DNA from: JBCCJA01 sp039045975
GTDB lineage: Bacteria; Planctomycetota; Planctomycetia; Planctomycetales; Planctomycetaceae
Direction: 5' to 3'
NCBI GenBank assembly: GCA_039045975.1
Contig: JBCCJA010000043.1
Coordinates: forward strand, 1 to 32,772
Length of the DNA stretch: 32,772 bases
This document shows, in pieces, positions 1 to 8,108 of the stretch; within the stretch, counting starts at the first letter, position 1; each line of letters starts with the position of its first letter. Made by a program: the position numbers and the translations under genes. The notes below the pieces were generated by a model. The model was not told the origin of the DNA. It saw only the letters and a list, made by a program, of their open reading frames with translations, and did no database searches.

Positions 1-21
1 CTCACGGCTCGGGCTTTCGAA

Positions 22-510
22 CTATTCGGCTTTGAGCGGGACGCCGATCGATTGGCCGCTGAAGACCATCTTTTCGCCGACGAAGCCCTGGAATTCGAAA
101 GTCGCCTGGCGGCCTTGACGCAATTTCAGCAGCCGGGCGGCGAGTACGAGCCGGCTGTTCGGGTAGACCGGGGCCCGGAACCGGACGCCGTCCATGCCGC
201 CGAAGCCGAGTAGCGAGCCCTGCAGCAGGTCGTGCTTTTTGCTGAAGAAGCTGGCGAGCTGGGCGGCGACTTCGCACTGGATCACGCCGGGCATGATCGG
301 GAAGTCGGGGAAATGCCCGCGGCACCAGAATTCGTTCTCGGTGATGTCCTTGTAGCCGACGACGGTCTGCGTGTCGGCGTCGGCGACGACGATCGCGGTC
401 AGTTGCTCCATCTCGTGCCGCTGGCCGTTGACGGCGCTGATGTCGTCGAGCGTGTAGACCGGGTCGTCGAAGTCGATCTTCGAGAGGTCGTAAATCGGGG
501 GCGGCGGCAT
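22..510 (-). CDS. FabZ-like 3-hydroxyacyl-ACP dehydratase (hotdog fold)
   Basis: The 162-residue product fits the FabZ/FabA hotdog family, which dehydrates 3-hydroxyacyl-ACP in fatty acid synthesis in the cytosol. The diagnostic stretch is GHFPDFPIMPGVIQCEVAAQ at residues 65-84: His66 and Glu80 match the catalytic His and Glu of FabZ. The ATG at 510 gives the normal family length; the frame stays open far upstream but that part is antisense to the next gene and has no family similarity. It lies 113 bp downstream of the DUF255 gene on the same strand. FabZ paralogues occur in several pathways, so whether this is the housekeeping enzyme or a specialised one cannot be told, and I give no symbol. 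The family call is firm. Confidence 0.88.
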   Translation of the reverse strand: MPPPPIYDLSKIDFDDPVYTLDDISAVNGQRHEMEQLTAIVVADADTQTVVGYKDITENEFWCRGHFPDFPIMPGVIQCEVAAQLASFFSKKHDLLQGSLLGFGGMDGVRFRAPVYPNSRLVLAARLLKLRQGRQATFEFQGFVGEKMVFSGQSIGVPLKAE

Positions 511-623
511 GGGAGTCGGCCGGACGGGGGCTCGGTTTTTCGGCCGTAAAAAATAACCCCTCGCGGCGGAGATTTTGAGTATTCCTTCGGTCGCGGCCGG
601 CCCGACGCCGTCGGCCGTGACGG

Positions 624-2714
624 TTATGCCGGACCGGCGGTCAGGGCTTTCGCCAACGCGGCCGCATCGGTAACCGGGGCGAGGCAGGCCCCGCCGCGGC
701 AGACGTAGGCGGTCGCCTGCTCGTCGACCGGCGTCTTTCCGGCGAGGAGCTTCGCGAGCGGGTGCGCTTCGTCTGGCTCGGAGCCGTACGGGACACGCCA
801 GGAGAGCACGCCATGACGCGGCGTGGTGCGGACTTCTTCCATGAGCGCGTCGCCTTCGGCCGGGTCGGGTCCGTCGGCGATGACGACCTCGGGCGGCGGG
901 TCGACGAGGTGGTCGAGGGCGATCAGCGACTGCCCTGACGCCGCCGGGTTCCGCACGAGCTGGCCCGAGAGGCGGTCGAGGACTTCGACGGCGGCCTCTT
1001 CGAACTCGGGCCGCAGGGTCAGCGTGTGCAGCTTCAGCAGCGCCGTCGCGGCCATGCCGTTTCCGGACGGGGTCGCGTTGTCCTGCCCGTCTTTGAGCCG
1101 CACGATCAGCGGGTCGGACGGGTCGGGCCGCGAGTAGAAGAAGCCGCCGTCGCCATCGGGCGAGGCGTCGCGGAACTCGGCGAGCATGACCCCGGCGAAC
1201 TTGACGGCGTGGTCGATCCAGCAGGGATCGGAGGTCGCGGAGCCGACCTCGACGAGCCCGTCGATCAGGCAGGCGAAGTCGTCGAGGAACGCCGGGCCGG
1301 ACGAGACGCCGTCTTTGACCGAGTGCTGCAGCCCGCCGAATTCGAGGGCCTGGCCGATCTGGAAGTCGGCGGCCCGGACGGCGGCGTCGACGTATTTCGG
1401 TTCGCCGAGCGCGACGCCGGCCTGCGCCGTCGCGGCGATCATCAGGCCGTTCCAGGACGTGATGTGTTTGTCGTCGCGGGCCGGTTTGATGCGGCGTTTG
1501 CGGGTCTCGAAGAGTTCGGCCCGCATGCCGGCGAGGCGGGCTTCGAGTTCGTCGGTCGGGACGCCGAGCCGGGCGGAGTCGGCGGCGGGCGTCTTCAGGC
1601 GTTGCGGGATCGCGTGCCCTTCCCAGTTCCCGCCGGGGGCGATGTCGTAGACGGAGCAGAAGAGGTCCGCGTTTTCGGGGCCGAGCAGGTCGACGACCTC
1701 GGCGTGGTCCCAGACGAAGAATTTTCCTTCTTCGCCTTCGCTGTCGGCGTCTTGCGTCGCGAAGAACGCGCCGGTGTCTGCGGTCATTTCGCGGAGGACG
1801 TAATCGAGCGTCGTGGTGACGACGTCGGCGAAGTCGGGTCGTTTCGTGATCGCGGCCGTTTCGAGGTACGCGGGTACGAGCAACGCGTTGTCGTAGAGCA
1901 TCTTCTCGAAGTGCGGGACGAGCCATTCGCGGTCGGTGGCGTAGCGGTGGAAGCCGCCGCCGAGTTGGTCGCGGATCCCGCCGCGGGCCATGCGGTCGAG
2001 CGTGAAACTCGTAAAGAAGACTGACCCGTCGGCGCCGTGCCGGGCGCCGCGGAGGAGGACCCGCAGGTCCATCGGGTGGGGGAATTTGGGGGCTGTGCCG
2101 AAGCCGCCGTGCTCACGATCGGCGGCCCGCAGGAGGGTCTTCGCGGCGTCGGCGACGGCTTTTTTGCCGAGTTCGACCGGCACGCCGGTCGGGGCGGCCA
2201 TGTCGGCGATCGCGAGGGTGAGCTTGTCGGCGTTCGTCTCGATCGCGTCGCGTCGTTCGACGTACGCGGTGTGGACCTGCACGACGACGTCGGCGAAGCC
2301 GGGGCGGCCGAACTTCGCGGTCGGCGGCCAGTAGGTCCCGCCGTAGAACGGCTTGAGTTCGGGCGTGAGGAAGACCGACATCGGCCAGCCGCCCTGCCCC
2401 GTGAGCGCGACGACGGCGTTCATGTAGATCTGGTCGAGGTCGGGGCGTTCCTCGCGGTCGACCTTGATGCAGACGAAGCGTTCGTTGAGCAGCTTCGCGA
2501 TCGCTTCCGACTCGAACGACTCCCGCTCCATGACGTGGCACCAGTGACAGGCCGAGTAGCCGATCGACAGGAAGATCGGTGTGTCGGTGTCGCGGGCCTT
2601 GGCGAGGGCTTCTTCGCCCCAGGGGTACCAGTCGACCGGGTTGAAGCGGTGCTGGAGCAGGTAGGGCGAGGTCTCGCCGGCGAGGCGGTTGGGGGTGCCG
2701 TGTGGGTCGGACAT
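624..2714 (-). CDS. DUF255 thioredoxin-fold protein (YyaL / SPATA20 family)
   Basis: The 696-residue protein has the family's two-part layout. The N-terminal thioredoxin-like domain (about residues 5-165) carries CHWCH at 56-60 inside SIGYSACHWCHVMERESFE, plus the VDREERPDLD stretch. The rest is an all-alpha (alpha/alpha)6-barrel-like region resembling N-acylglucosamine 2-epimerases, with the typical WNGLMIAATA stretch. The biochemical role of this family is not established; human SPATA20 and B. subtilis YyaL are the named relatives. No signal peptide is visible, so it is probably cytosolic. The ATG at 2714 gives the usual start (MSDPHGTPNRLA), 59 bp from the divergent gene at 2774. FabZ lies downstream on the same strand, with no obvious functional link. 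Confidence 0.93.
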   Translation of the reverse strand: MSDPHGTPNRLAGETSPYLLQHRFNPVDWYPWGEEALAKARDTDTPIFLSIGYSACHWCHVMERESFESEAIAKLLNERFVCIKVDREERPDLDQIYMNAVVALTGQGGWPMSVFLTPELKPFYGGTYWPPTAKFGRPGFADVVVQVHTAYVERRDAIETNADKLTLAIADMAAPTGVPVELGKKAVADAAKTLLRAADREHGGFGTAPKFPHPMDLRVLLRGARHGADGSVFFTSFTLDRMARGGIRDQLGGGFHRYATDREWLVPHFEKMLYDNALLVPAYLETAAITKRPDFADVVTTTLDYVLREMTADTGAFFATQDADSEGEEGKFFVWDHAEVVDLLGPENADLFCSVYDIAPGGNWEGHAIPQRLKTPAADSARLGVPTDELEARLAGMRAELFETRKRRIKPARDDKHITSWNGLMIAATAQAGVALGEPKYVDAAVRAADFQIGQALEFGGLQHSVKDGVSSGPAFLDDFACLIDGLVEVGSATSDPCWIDHAVKFAGVMLAEFRDASPDGDGGFFYSRPDPSDPLIVRLKDGQDNATPSGNGMAATALLKLHTLTLRPEFEEAAVEVLDRLSGQLVRNPAASGQSLIALDHLVDPPPEVVIADGPDPAEGDALMEEVRTTPRHGVLSWRVPYGSEPDEAHPLAKLLAGKTPVDEQATAYVCRGGACLAPVTDAAALAKALTAGPA

Positions 2715-2773
2715 CGGTCGGTCTCGGCGTGGCGGGTCGGCGGACGCCGGGGCGTGCCGGTACGCTGCGTGGC

Positions 2774-3916
2774 ATGGGCCGACACATCGTAGACGACCGG
2801 CGGCTCGTCCGGCCCGTGGGGCCGATTGCGGTGTCGCTGTTCGCGGTCGCGACGTTGCTATGGGCGGCCGTGGCGTCGTCGGCGGCGGAGCCGGCGTTCG
2901 TCACCGTGCGGTTCCGGGACGCGTTTAGCGGGTTCGCGCCGCGGGAGGTCGACGGCGAAGTCGTCTGGGAGACCGAACGCGTGCTCGAGGTGCGGGATTC
3001 CGCCGGGGCGATCGCCGTCTTGCCGCGGGAAAACGTCGACGAGATCCGGCCGCTCGACGGGCCGGTCGGGCCGATCACGGTGGAGGAATTCGCGGCCCGG
3101 CTGAAGACGTCGTTCCCGCGGAACACGCCGGTCCGGACCGGCGACGGGTTCGTCGTCGTCGGGACGGGCGGGCCGCGGTTCCTCGGCCAATGCCTGACCA
3201 ACGCAGGGCGGCTGCGGCGTGAGTTCGCCGAAATCTGGGACGGGCCGCGGACGACGGTCTCCGAACCGCCGTACCCGCTCGCGGTCGTGACGTTCGCGAC
3301 CGATGCCGAGATGCAGCGGTTCGTCAAAGCCGAGACGGGTCACGTCTCGTCGGGGGGCCGGGCGTTCTTCGCGGCGACGACGAACCGGGTCTACGTGCGG
3401 GCGCCGCGGACGGCCGCCGAGTGGCCGCGGGTCACGAACGACGTGCTCCACGAGTTGACGCATCAGCAGTCATTCAATCGCGGGCTGCAGACGCGGCTGT
3501 CGGACTATCCGCTCTGGATCAGCGAGGGGGTCGCGATGCTGACCGAGGCGGCCGACCGCCGCGGGCGTCCGCCGCGGGCCGGCAGGCTGCCGATGAATCC
3601 CGCCCGGATCGCGGAACTGGTCCGGGCCGACCCGAAGGATTTTGAGTTCGATCGCCTGATCACGGCCGGCCCGGCGACGCGGACGTCGCTGTCGGCGGGG
3701 GGCGGGTATGCGTTCGCGTGGGCGCTGACGCGGTTTTTCTATGACCGCCGTCGCGACGACCTCGACCGCTACCTCGCGGCTCTCCGTGAGAAACCTCGGG
3801 GCGAATTGCGGTCGGCCGAGGTTTATCGGGCCGACTTCGAGGCGGCGTTCGGCGACGTCGGGCCGGTCGAGGCGGAGTTTCGGGTGTATCTGAACGAGAT
3901 CACGGGACGCCGGTGA
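2774..3916 (+). CDS. Secreted or membrane-anchored HExxH protein, DUF1570-like
   Basis: This 380-residue protein begins with a hydrophobic segment (about residues 16-38, ending in ASSAAEPA) that looks like a signal peptide or anchor. HELTH at 226-230 is a zinc-metallopeptidase HExxH motif, and Glu251 in PLWISEGVAML, about 20 residues later, fits the third zinc ligand of gluzincins. This arrangement is typical of the DUF1570/peptidase MA-like proteins common in planctomycetes. The N-terminal 40-110 region resembles a small beta domain of unknown role. The ATG at 2774 is chosen because it gives a clean signal peptide; an in-frame ATG at 2702 would overlap the divergent DUF255 gene. Peptidase activity is inferred from the motif, and the substrate is unknown. 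Confidence 0.8.
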   Translation: MGRHIVDDRRLVRPVGPIAVSLFAVATLLWAAVASSAAEPAFVTVRFRDAFSGFAPREVDGEVVWETERVLEVRDSAGAIAVLPRENVDEIRPLDGPVGPITVEEFAARLKTSFPRNTPVRTGDGFVVVGTGGPRFLGQCLTNAGRLRREFAEIWDGPRTTVSEPPYPLAVVTFATDAEMQRFVKAETGHVSSGGRAFFAATTNRVYVRAPRTAAEWPRVTNDVLHELTHQQSFNRGLQTRLSDYPLWISEGVAMLTEAADRRGRPPRAGRLPMNPARIAELVRADPKDFEFDRLITAGPATRTSLSAGGGYAFAWALTRFFYDRRRDDLDRYLAALREKPRGELRSAEVYRADFEAAFGDVGPVEAEFRVYLNEITGRR

Positions 3917-3995
3917 GGCGGCGGGCGTTTCTCGCCGCGTCGTCCGTCGCTACACTTCGCGGCCCGCTCAGAAACCGATTACGTGAGGAAGTCCC

Positions 3996-4094
3996 ATGGC
4001 GAAGACGCAACGGCCGCTCAAGAAGGCCAATCACGGCAAGCGGCCCGCCAGTGCCCAGCACCGCAAGTCGGTCCGGGCGAAGGTGAAGACCTGA
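3996..4094 (+). CDS. Tiny Lys/Arg-rich basic protein (32 aa), unknown
   Basis: This ORF encodes 32 residues, starting MAKTQRPLKKANHGKRPAS and ending in AKVKT, with 12 Lys/Arg plus two His and no acidic residue. A good ribosome-binding sequence (GAGGAA, 3984-3989) sits 6 nt before the ATG, a candidate -10 (TACACT, 3952-3957) lies about 40 nt upstream, and a 24-bp palindrome follows the stop by 9 nt. This makes it a self-contained small transcription unit. The composition suggests RNA or ribosome binding, as for small ribosomal proteins such as bTHX, but I see no convincing alignment to a named family. The clean start, stop and terminator argue that it is a real gene. Confidence 0.6.
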   Translation: MAKTQRPLKKANHGKRPASAQHRKSVRAKVKT

Positions 4095-4103
4095 GTGTTT
4101 TCA

Positions 4104-4156
4104 TTTAGCCGCGACCGGTAGGGAGCGTGGCGCGCTCCCTACCGGTCGCGGCTAAA
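4104..4156. repeat. 24-bp perfect palindrome, REP-like element / bidirectional terminator
   Basis: The arms 4104-4127 and 4133-4156 are perfectly complementary (24 bp) around a 5-nt loop. The left arm begins TTTAGCCGCGACC and ends GGTAGGGAGCG. The right arm is followed by a short T run on the + strand. It sits between the convergent ends of the 32-residue gene and ccsBA, so it can terminate transcription in both directions. A second member of the same sequence family lies at 14148-14207, which suggests a dispersed repeat rather than a one-off terminator. Confidence 0.85.
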
Positions 4157-4159
4157 TTT

Positions 4160-7100
4160 TTAGGCCTTGCCGTATTTGCGGCCGGACCACCAGGTCGACG
4201 TCGGCAGGAACGTCAGCGAGATCGCGATCAGTTGGCTCGCGGCGAACAGGCCGAGGGCCTGTAATACGCCCTCGGTGAAGCCGTAGGAGTGCAGGCCGAC
4301 GCCGAGTTCGTTCACGCCGAACCAGCTCCAGCTGACGACGATGTTGCCCGCGACGGCGAGTGCCGCGAGCCCCCGCGGCGTGATCAGCCGGCCCCAGTTG
4401 GCGTGCAGCACGAGGGCGTTCCAGGTGACGATCATCAGGGCGCCGTTCTCTTTCGGGTCCCAGCCCCAGAAGCGGCCCCAGCTGTCGTCGGCCCACAGCC
4501 CGCCGAGCACGGTGCCGACGAAGCTGAAGAAGATCGCGAAGCACTGGGCCCCGTAGTTCATGTTCGTCAGCTTCTTCGCGAGCGTCGGCGAGAGTGCCGG
4601 CGTGAACGCCCCGGCACAGATGTAGAACAGCCCGACGAGCCCGCCGACGTACGTCGCGGTGTAGCCGAGGGTGATGCAGACGACGTGGGTCGCGAGCCAG
4701 AACTGTGTGTCGAGCACGGCCTGCATGACGGTGAACGTATCGCCGTCGGCCGACAGCGAGCGGGCGATCAGCAGCGTCGCCCCGCCGCCGAGCGTCGCGA
4801 CCGCGTTGCCGAAGCCGAGCCCGAAGAACCGCTCCATCAGCAGCCCGAACCCGACCGTGCCCCAGCCGATGAATACGGCCGAGGAATACAGGTTCGTCAC
4901 CGGCGGCCGGCCGGAGATATAGATCCGGGCCGCGAGGGCGGCAGTGTGCACGAGGAAGGTAAGCACGATCAGCAGCGTCGCTGACCGGAGGAAGACCTTC
5001 GCCCCGCCGACCGGGAACGTCAGCCAGCCGAGCGCGGTCAGCACGAAGGCCGCGATGTACAGGATCCAGCTGTAGAAGAAGGGCGAGGCGTGGTTGAACG
5101 CCGATTCGAAGGCGACTTTCGTGAAGTCGGTCTCTTCGGGCGCGGCGTCGCGGACGGCGGCGTCGAGTCCGGCGACGGCGGCGTTGAACGACGCGGCGTC
5201 GTCTTCACGGAGGGCGGCGAAGGCGGCGTCCCAGCCGCGGACGGTGTCGGCGGGGCGGAACGAACCGCCGTCGGCCTCGGTTTGAATTTGGGCGAAGATG
5301 TCTCGGGCTTGGGCGTACCCGAACGTCTCCCAGTCGCCGCCGTACGGCACGGGCAGCGGCGGGGCGCGGTTGGCTTTGGCGTCGGCGTAGTCGGCCTCGT
5401 AGCCGGCGATGCCGGTCCCGCCGCGGCGGAAGTAGCGGGCGATGCGGTTCGTGTCTTCGCCGAAGCCGGCGACGATCTTTTCGGTCACCGACAGCTTCTG
5501 CGTGAACTCGATCAGCTTCCGCTGGAAGACGGTGAGGCGTTCCGGGGCATCTTTGCGGACCCGGGCGGCGTCGCCGGCGGCCTGCTGGAACGGCGTTAAT
5601 GCGGGCGGCAGGACGCGGTCGATGAACGCGTCGAGTTCGTACGTGCCGGTCACGCCGTCGAGGCCGAGGAACGCAGCGAGGTCCGGGGAGGCGATTTCGA
5701 TCGGACCCGGGTCGGCCGCGATGAGGCGGGCGCGGACCCGTTCACGCTCGTCGGCTTGGCCCGAGGCGAGCAGGCCGGGCGGGACGCCGAGCTTGTCGAC
5801 GAACGCGAGCAGGTCGCGTTCGAAGTCTGTCAGCCGCGACGGCGTCGACCGTCGCGTGCCGAACGCCGACGACAGCCGCTGCTGAAATTCTGTCGGCGGC
5901 GCAGGGACGATGCGGTCGACGAATTCCGACAGCGAGTAGCGGAAGCCCTTGCGTTTCTCCAGGCCGAGTAGCTGCAGGACTTCGAGGTTCTCGATCCGGA
6001 AGACGCGGAGCTTCGCGGCCTCGGCGGGCTCGGCGACGACGGCGGCGAGCCATTCGATCGCGTCGTGCGTCGTCTTGTCGCCGGTGGCCGGGTCGACGAC
6101 TTTGTAGGTTTCGCGGTTGCCGTTGATCTGCTTCATCGCGTTCCGCGCGAGCGTGTCGAGCGGCTTGACGCGTCCGCCGAACGCGACCGGCAGACGGCCG
6201 AAGGCGGCGTAATCGAACTCGGCCTCGGCCGAGGGGGAGGACGTGTCGACGGCGGCCGGCGGACGGAACTTGCCGGCGAGGTAGCCGGCGAACGCGAGCG
6301 TGATGACCGCCGGGACGGCCCAGCCCTTCCAGTCGCAGCAGGCCGTCGCGGCCGCGGGAGTCGTCGTCAATGCCGCGGAGTCGGTCGAGGCGAGTAGGGC
6401 GGCGGGCTTCGGCCGCGTCTCGCGTCCGAGGAACCTCAGCAGGGTGACGACGAACTGGGCGACCATCCCGACGGCGACCACCATGCAGCTGACGTACGGG
6501 AGCATCCAGCCCTCGTTCGTGACGACCTGGAGGACGGTGCCTTCGGACCGGCCGGCGGCGGGGGCGGCCTCAATGTAGCTGCTCTGGTAGAAGGTCCGGC
6601 CGCTGTAGCGGAGCGGGTTGTTCATCCAGACGCGGACGTCGCGGTCGACGCCGGTCTCGCCGTCGAGCAGGCGGATGAAGGACGAGTAGTCCCGCGGCGT
6701 CGAGGTGCCGACGTAGTCGACCTTGCGGACGTCGTTGAGGGTGACCTCGACCGGCAGGTATTCGCGTTCGAAGCGCAGGCTGACGGCTCGCGTCTGGCCG
6801 GCGGAGGTCGTGACGCGGTTCGCTTCGTCCGGCTCAAAGACGACCGACGCGAGGTATGTGCCGAGCGATACGCCGGAGTCGGGGTCGACGATGTTCAGGT
6901 AGGCGGCCGGCAGGTCGACGCCGCTGCCGACGTCGACGCCGGTCGCGGCGCGGGCCGGCTCGGCGATGTAGTCGCGGCCGATGCCGGCGGTGGCGGTGTT
7001 CGGCTCGACCGGGCCGGCCGAACGCACGCGGGCGTTCGGCAGGAGGCGGGCGACTTCGATGTCGAACGGCAGTTCGGGGTGCGAGACCGTGCCGCCCTCA

Positions 7101-8083
7101 CGCAGCAGCGAAATCGGCACGACGACGACGCGGTCGACGGTCGGGTCGGAGTCGTCGACGATCGCCAGTTCGGCCGTGCGGATGTCTTCGATGTAATTGC
7201 GGGTCTCGCCCTCGTAGAGACGGAGCTGGCCCTCCTGGGCGTAGAGGCCGACGAGCAGCTCGCTGAGCATCAGCAGCCCGACGCCGGCGTGCAGCAGCAC
7301 GATGCCGGCCCGCTTCTTGAACACCATCAGGCAGCCGACGAGCAGGACCAGCCCGGCGAAGGTGCCCTTCATCAGCTGCCACAGGATCCGCATCGATTCG
7401 GGCGCGATCGTCGGCGTGATCAGCAGCCAGGCCGACAGGACGACCATCGGCACGGTCGAAAACGCCGCGACGCGGATGCGGGCGCCGTCGCGTTTCTCGG
7501 CCACGAGCTCTCGGGCGAGCCAGTACAGGGTCGCGGCCGTGCCGAGCCAGCCGCCGACGCGGAAGACGTTCCACAATGCCTGCCAGCTGAGCAGCGGGTC
7601 GGCCTGGAACGTCTCGCCCATGCCCGATTGGATGACCAGGTAGGTCAGTGCGCTGCCGATCCCGAGGACCGCGAGACCGGCCGACAGCCGCGGGCCGCTG
7701 GCCTGGATCTTGAACCGCACCGCGTGGGCGGCGAGCAGGTTGACGGCCATCACGCCGCCGATCAGCCAGCCGCCGGGGAAGTAGAAGCCGCCCGGCATCT
7801 GCGGAAGCGACGGGAAGAACGACGGCGGGAGCAGGTCTTGGAATTCGACGAACGCGACGCCGCAGCGGAAGTATTCGTGCACGACGTCCCAGACGTCTTT
7901 GCGGTGCTGCGCGAGCGTTCCGAAGAAGACGAGTGCGATCGAAAGCGCGAACAACGCCACCGTCAGCCGCAGCGAGGCGAGCGGGGTGAGCACGTCCTTC
8001 ACGGCCGCGGGGAGCGAGAACGCGTCGCGGGTCGTGTCGGCGGTCGGGGCGGTCTGCGTGTCGTTACCGGCGGGGGCGGACAT
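4160..8083 (-). CDS. ccsBA: Fused ResB-CcsA cytochrome c biogenesis protein
   Basis: The 1307-residue membrane protein joins both subunits of System II cytochrome c maturation, which exports haem and attaches it to apocytochromes outside the membrane. The ResB part has N-terminal helices (PLASLRLTVALFALSIALVF at 35-54), further helices to about 280, a large external domain (about 290-520) and a helix near 530-550. A linker with a helix at 588-606 leads to an external domain (about 607-1000). The CcsA part has helices from 1003, conserved histidines at 1046, 1133 and 1227, and the haem-binding tryptophan-rich motif SWGRFWGWDPKENG at 1201-1214. The ATG at 8083 lies 25 bp after the lipoprotein stop, so the two are likely co-transcribed. 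Two similar segments of about 65 residues (near 700-766 and 800-866) look like an internal duplication in the external domain. Confidence 0.92.
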   Translation of the reverse strand: MSAPAGNDTQTAPTADTTRDAFSLPAAVKDVLTPLASLRLTVALFALSIALVFFGTLAQHRKDVWDVVHEYFRCGVAFVEFQDLLPPSFFPSLPQMPGGFYFPGGWLIGGVMAVNLLAAHAVRFKIQASGPRLSAGLAVLGIGSALTYLVIQSGMGETFQADPLLSWQALWNVFRVGGWLGTAATLYWLARELVAEKRDGARIRVAAFSTVPMVVLSAWLLITPTIAPESMRILWQLMKGTFAGLVLLVGCLMVFKKRAGIVLLHAGVGLLMLSELLVGLYAQEGQLRLYEGETRNYIEDIRTAELAIVDDSDPTVDRVVVVPISLLREGGTVSHPELPFDIEVARLLPNARVRSAGPVEPNTATAGIGRDYIAEPARAATGVDVGSGVDLPAAYLNIVDPDSGVSLGTYLASVVFEPDEANRVTTSAGQTRAVSLRFEREYLPVEVTLNDVRKVDYVGTSTPRDYSSFIRLLDGETGVDRDVRVWMNNPLRYSGRTFYQSSYIEAAPAAGRSEGTVLQVVTNEGWMLPYVSCMVVAVGMVAQFVVTLLRFLGRETRPKPAALLASTDSAALTTTPAAATACCDWKGWAVPAVITLAFAGYLAGKFRPPAAVDTSSPSAEAEFDYAAFGRLPVAFGGRVKPLDTLARNAMKQINGNRETYKVVDPATGDKTTHDAIEWLAAVVAEPAEAAKLRVFRIENLEVLQLLGLEKRKGFRYSLSEFVDRIVPAPPTEFQQRLSSAFGTRRSTPSRLTDFERDLLAFVDKLGVPPGLLASGQADERERVRARLIAADPGPIEIASPDLAAFLGLDGVTGTYELDAFIDRVLPPALTPFQQAAGDAARVRKDAPERLTVFQRKLIEFTQKLSVTEKIVAGFGEDTNRIARYFRRGGTGIAGYEADYADAKANRAPPLPVPYGGDWETFGYAQARDIFAQIQTEADGGSFRPADTVRGWDAAFAALREDDAASFNAAVAGLDAAVRDAAPEETDFTKVAFESAFNHASPFFYSWILYIAAFVLTALGWLTFPVGGAKVFLRSATLLIVLTFLVHTAALAARIYISGRPPVTNLYSSAVFIGWGTVGFGLLMERFFGLGFGNAVATLGGGATLLIARSLSADGDTFTVMQAVLDTQFWLATHVVCITLGYTATYVGGLVGLFYICAGAFTPALSPTLAKKLTNMNYGAQCFAIFFSFVGTVLGGLWADDSWGRFWGWDPKENGALMIVTWNALVLHANWGRLITPRGLAALAVAGNIVVSWSWFGVNELGVGLHSYGFTEGVLQALGLFAASQLIAISLTFLPTSTWWSGRKYGKA

Positions 8084-8108
8084 CGCGGTTCTCGGGGGCG
8101 GGGACCGT

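Noticed and set aside
22..1926. A very long open frame running antisense through the DUF255 gene
   Set aside because: Only its last 162 codons encode a real protein (the FabZ-like gene). The rest is Arg-rich shadow sequence typical of GC-rich DNA read out of frame.
3996..4094. Assignment of the 32-residue basic protein to ribosomal protein bTHX
   Set aside because: Size and charge are similar but no alignable motif was found, so it is left as unknown.
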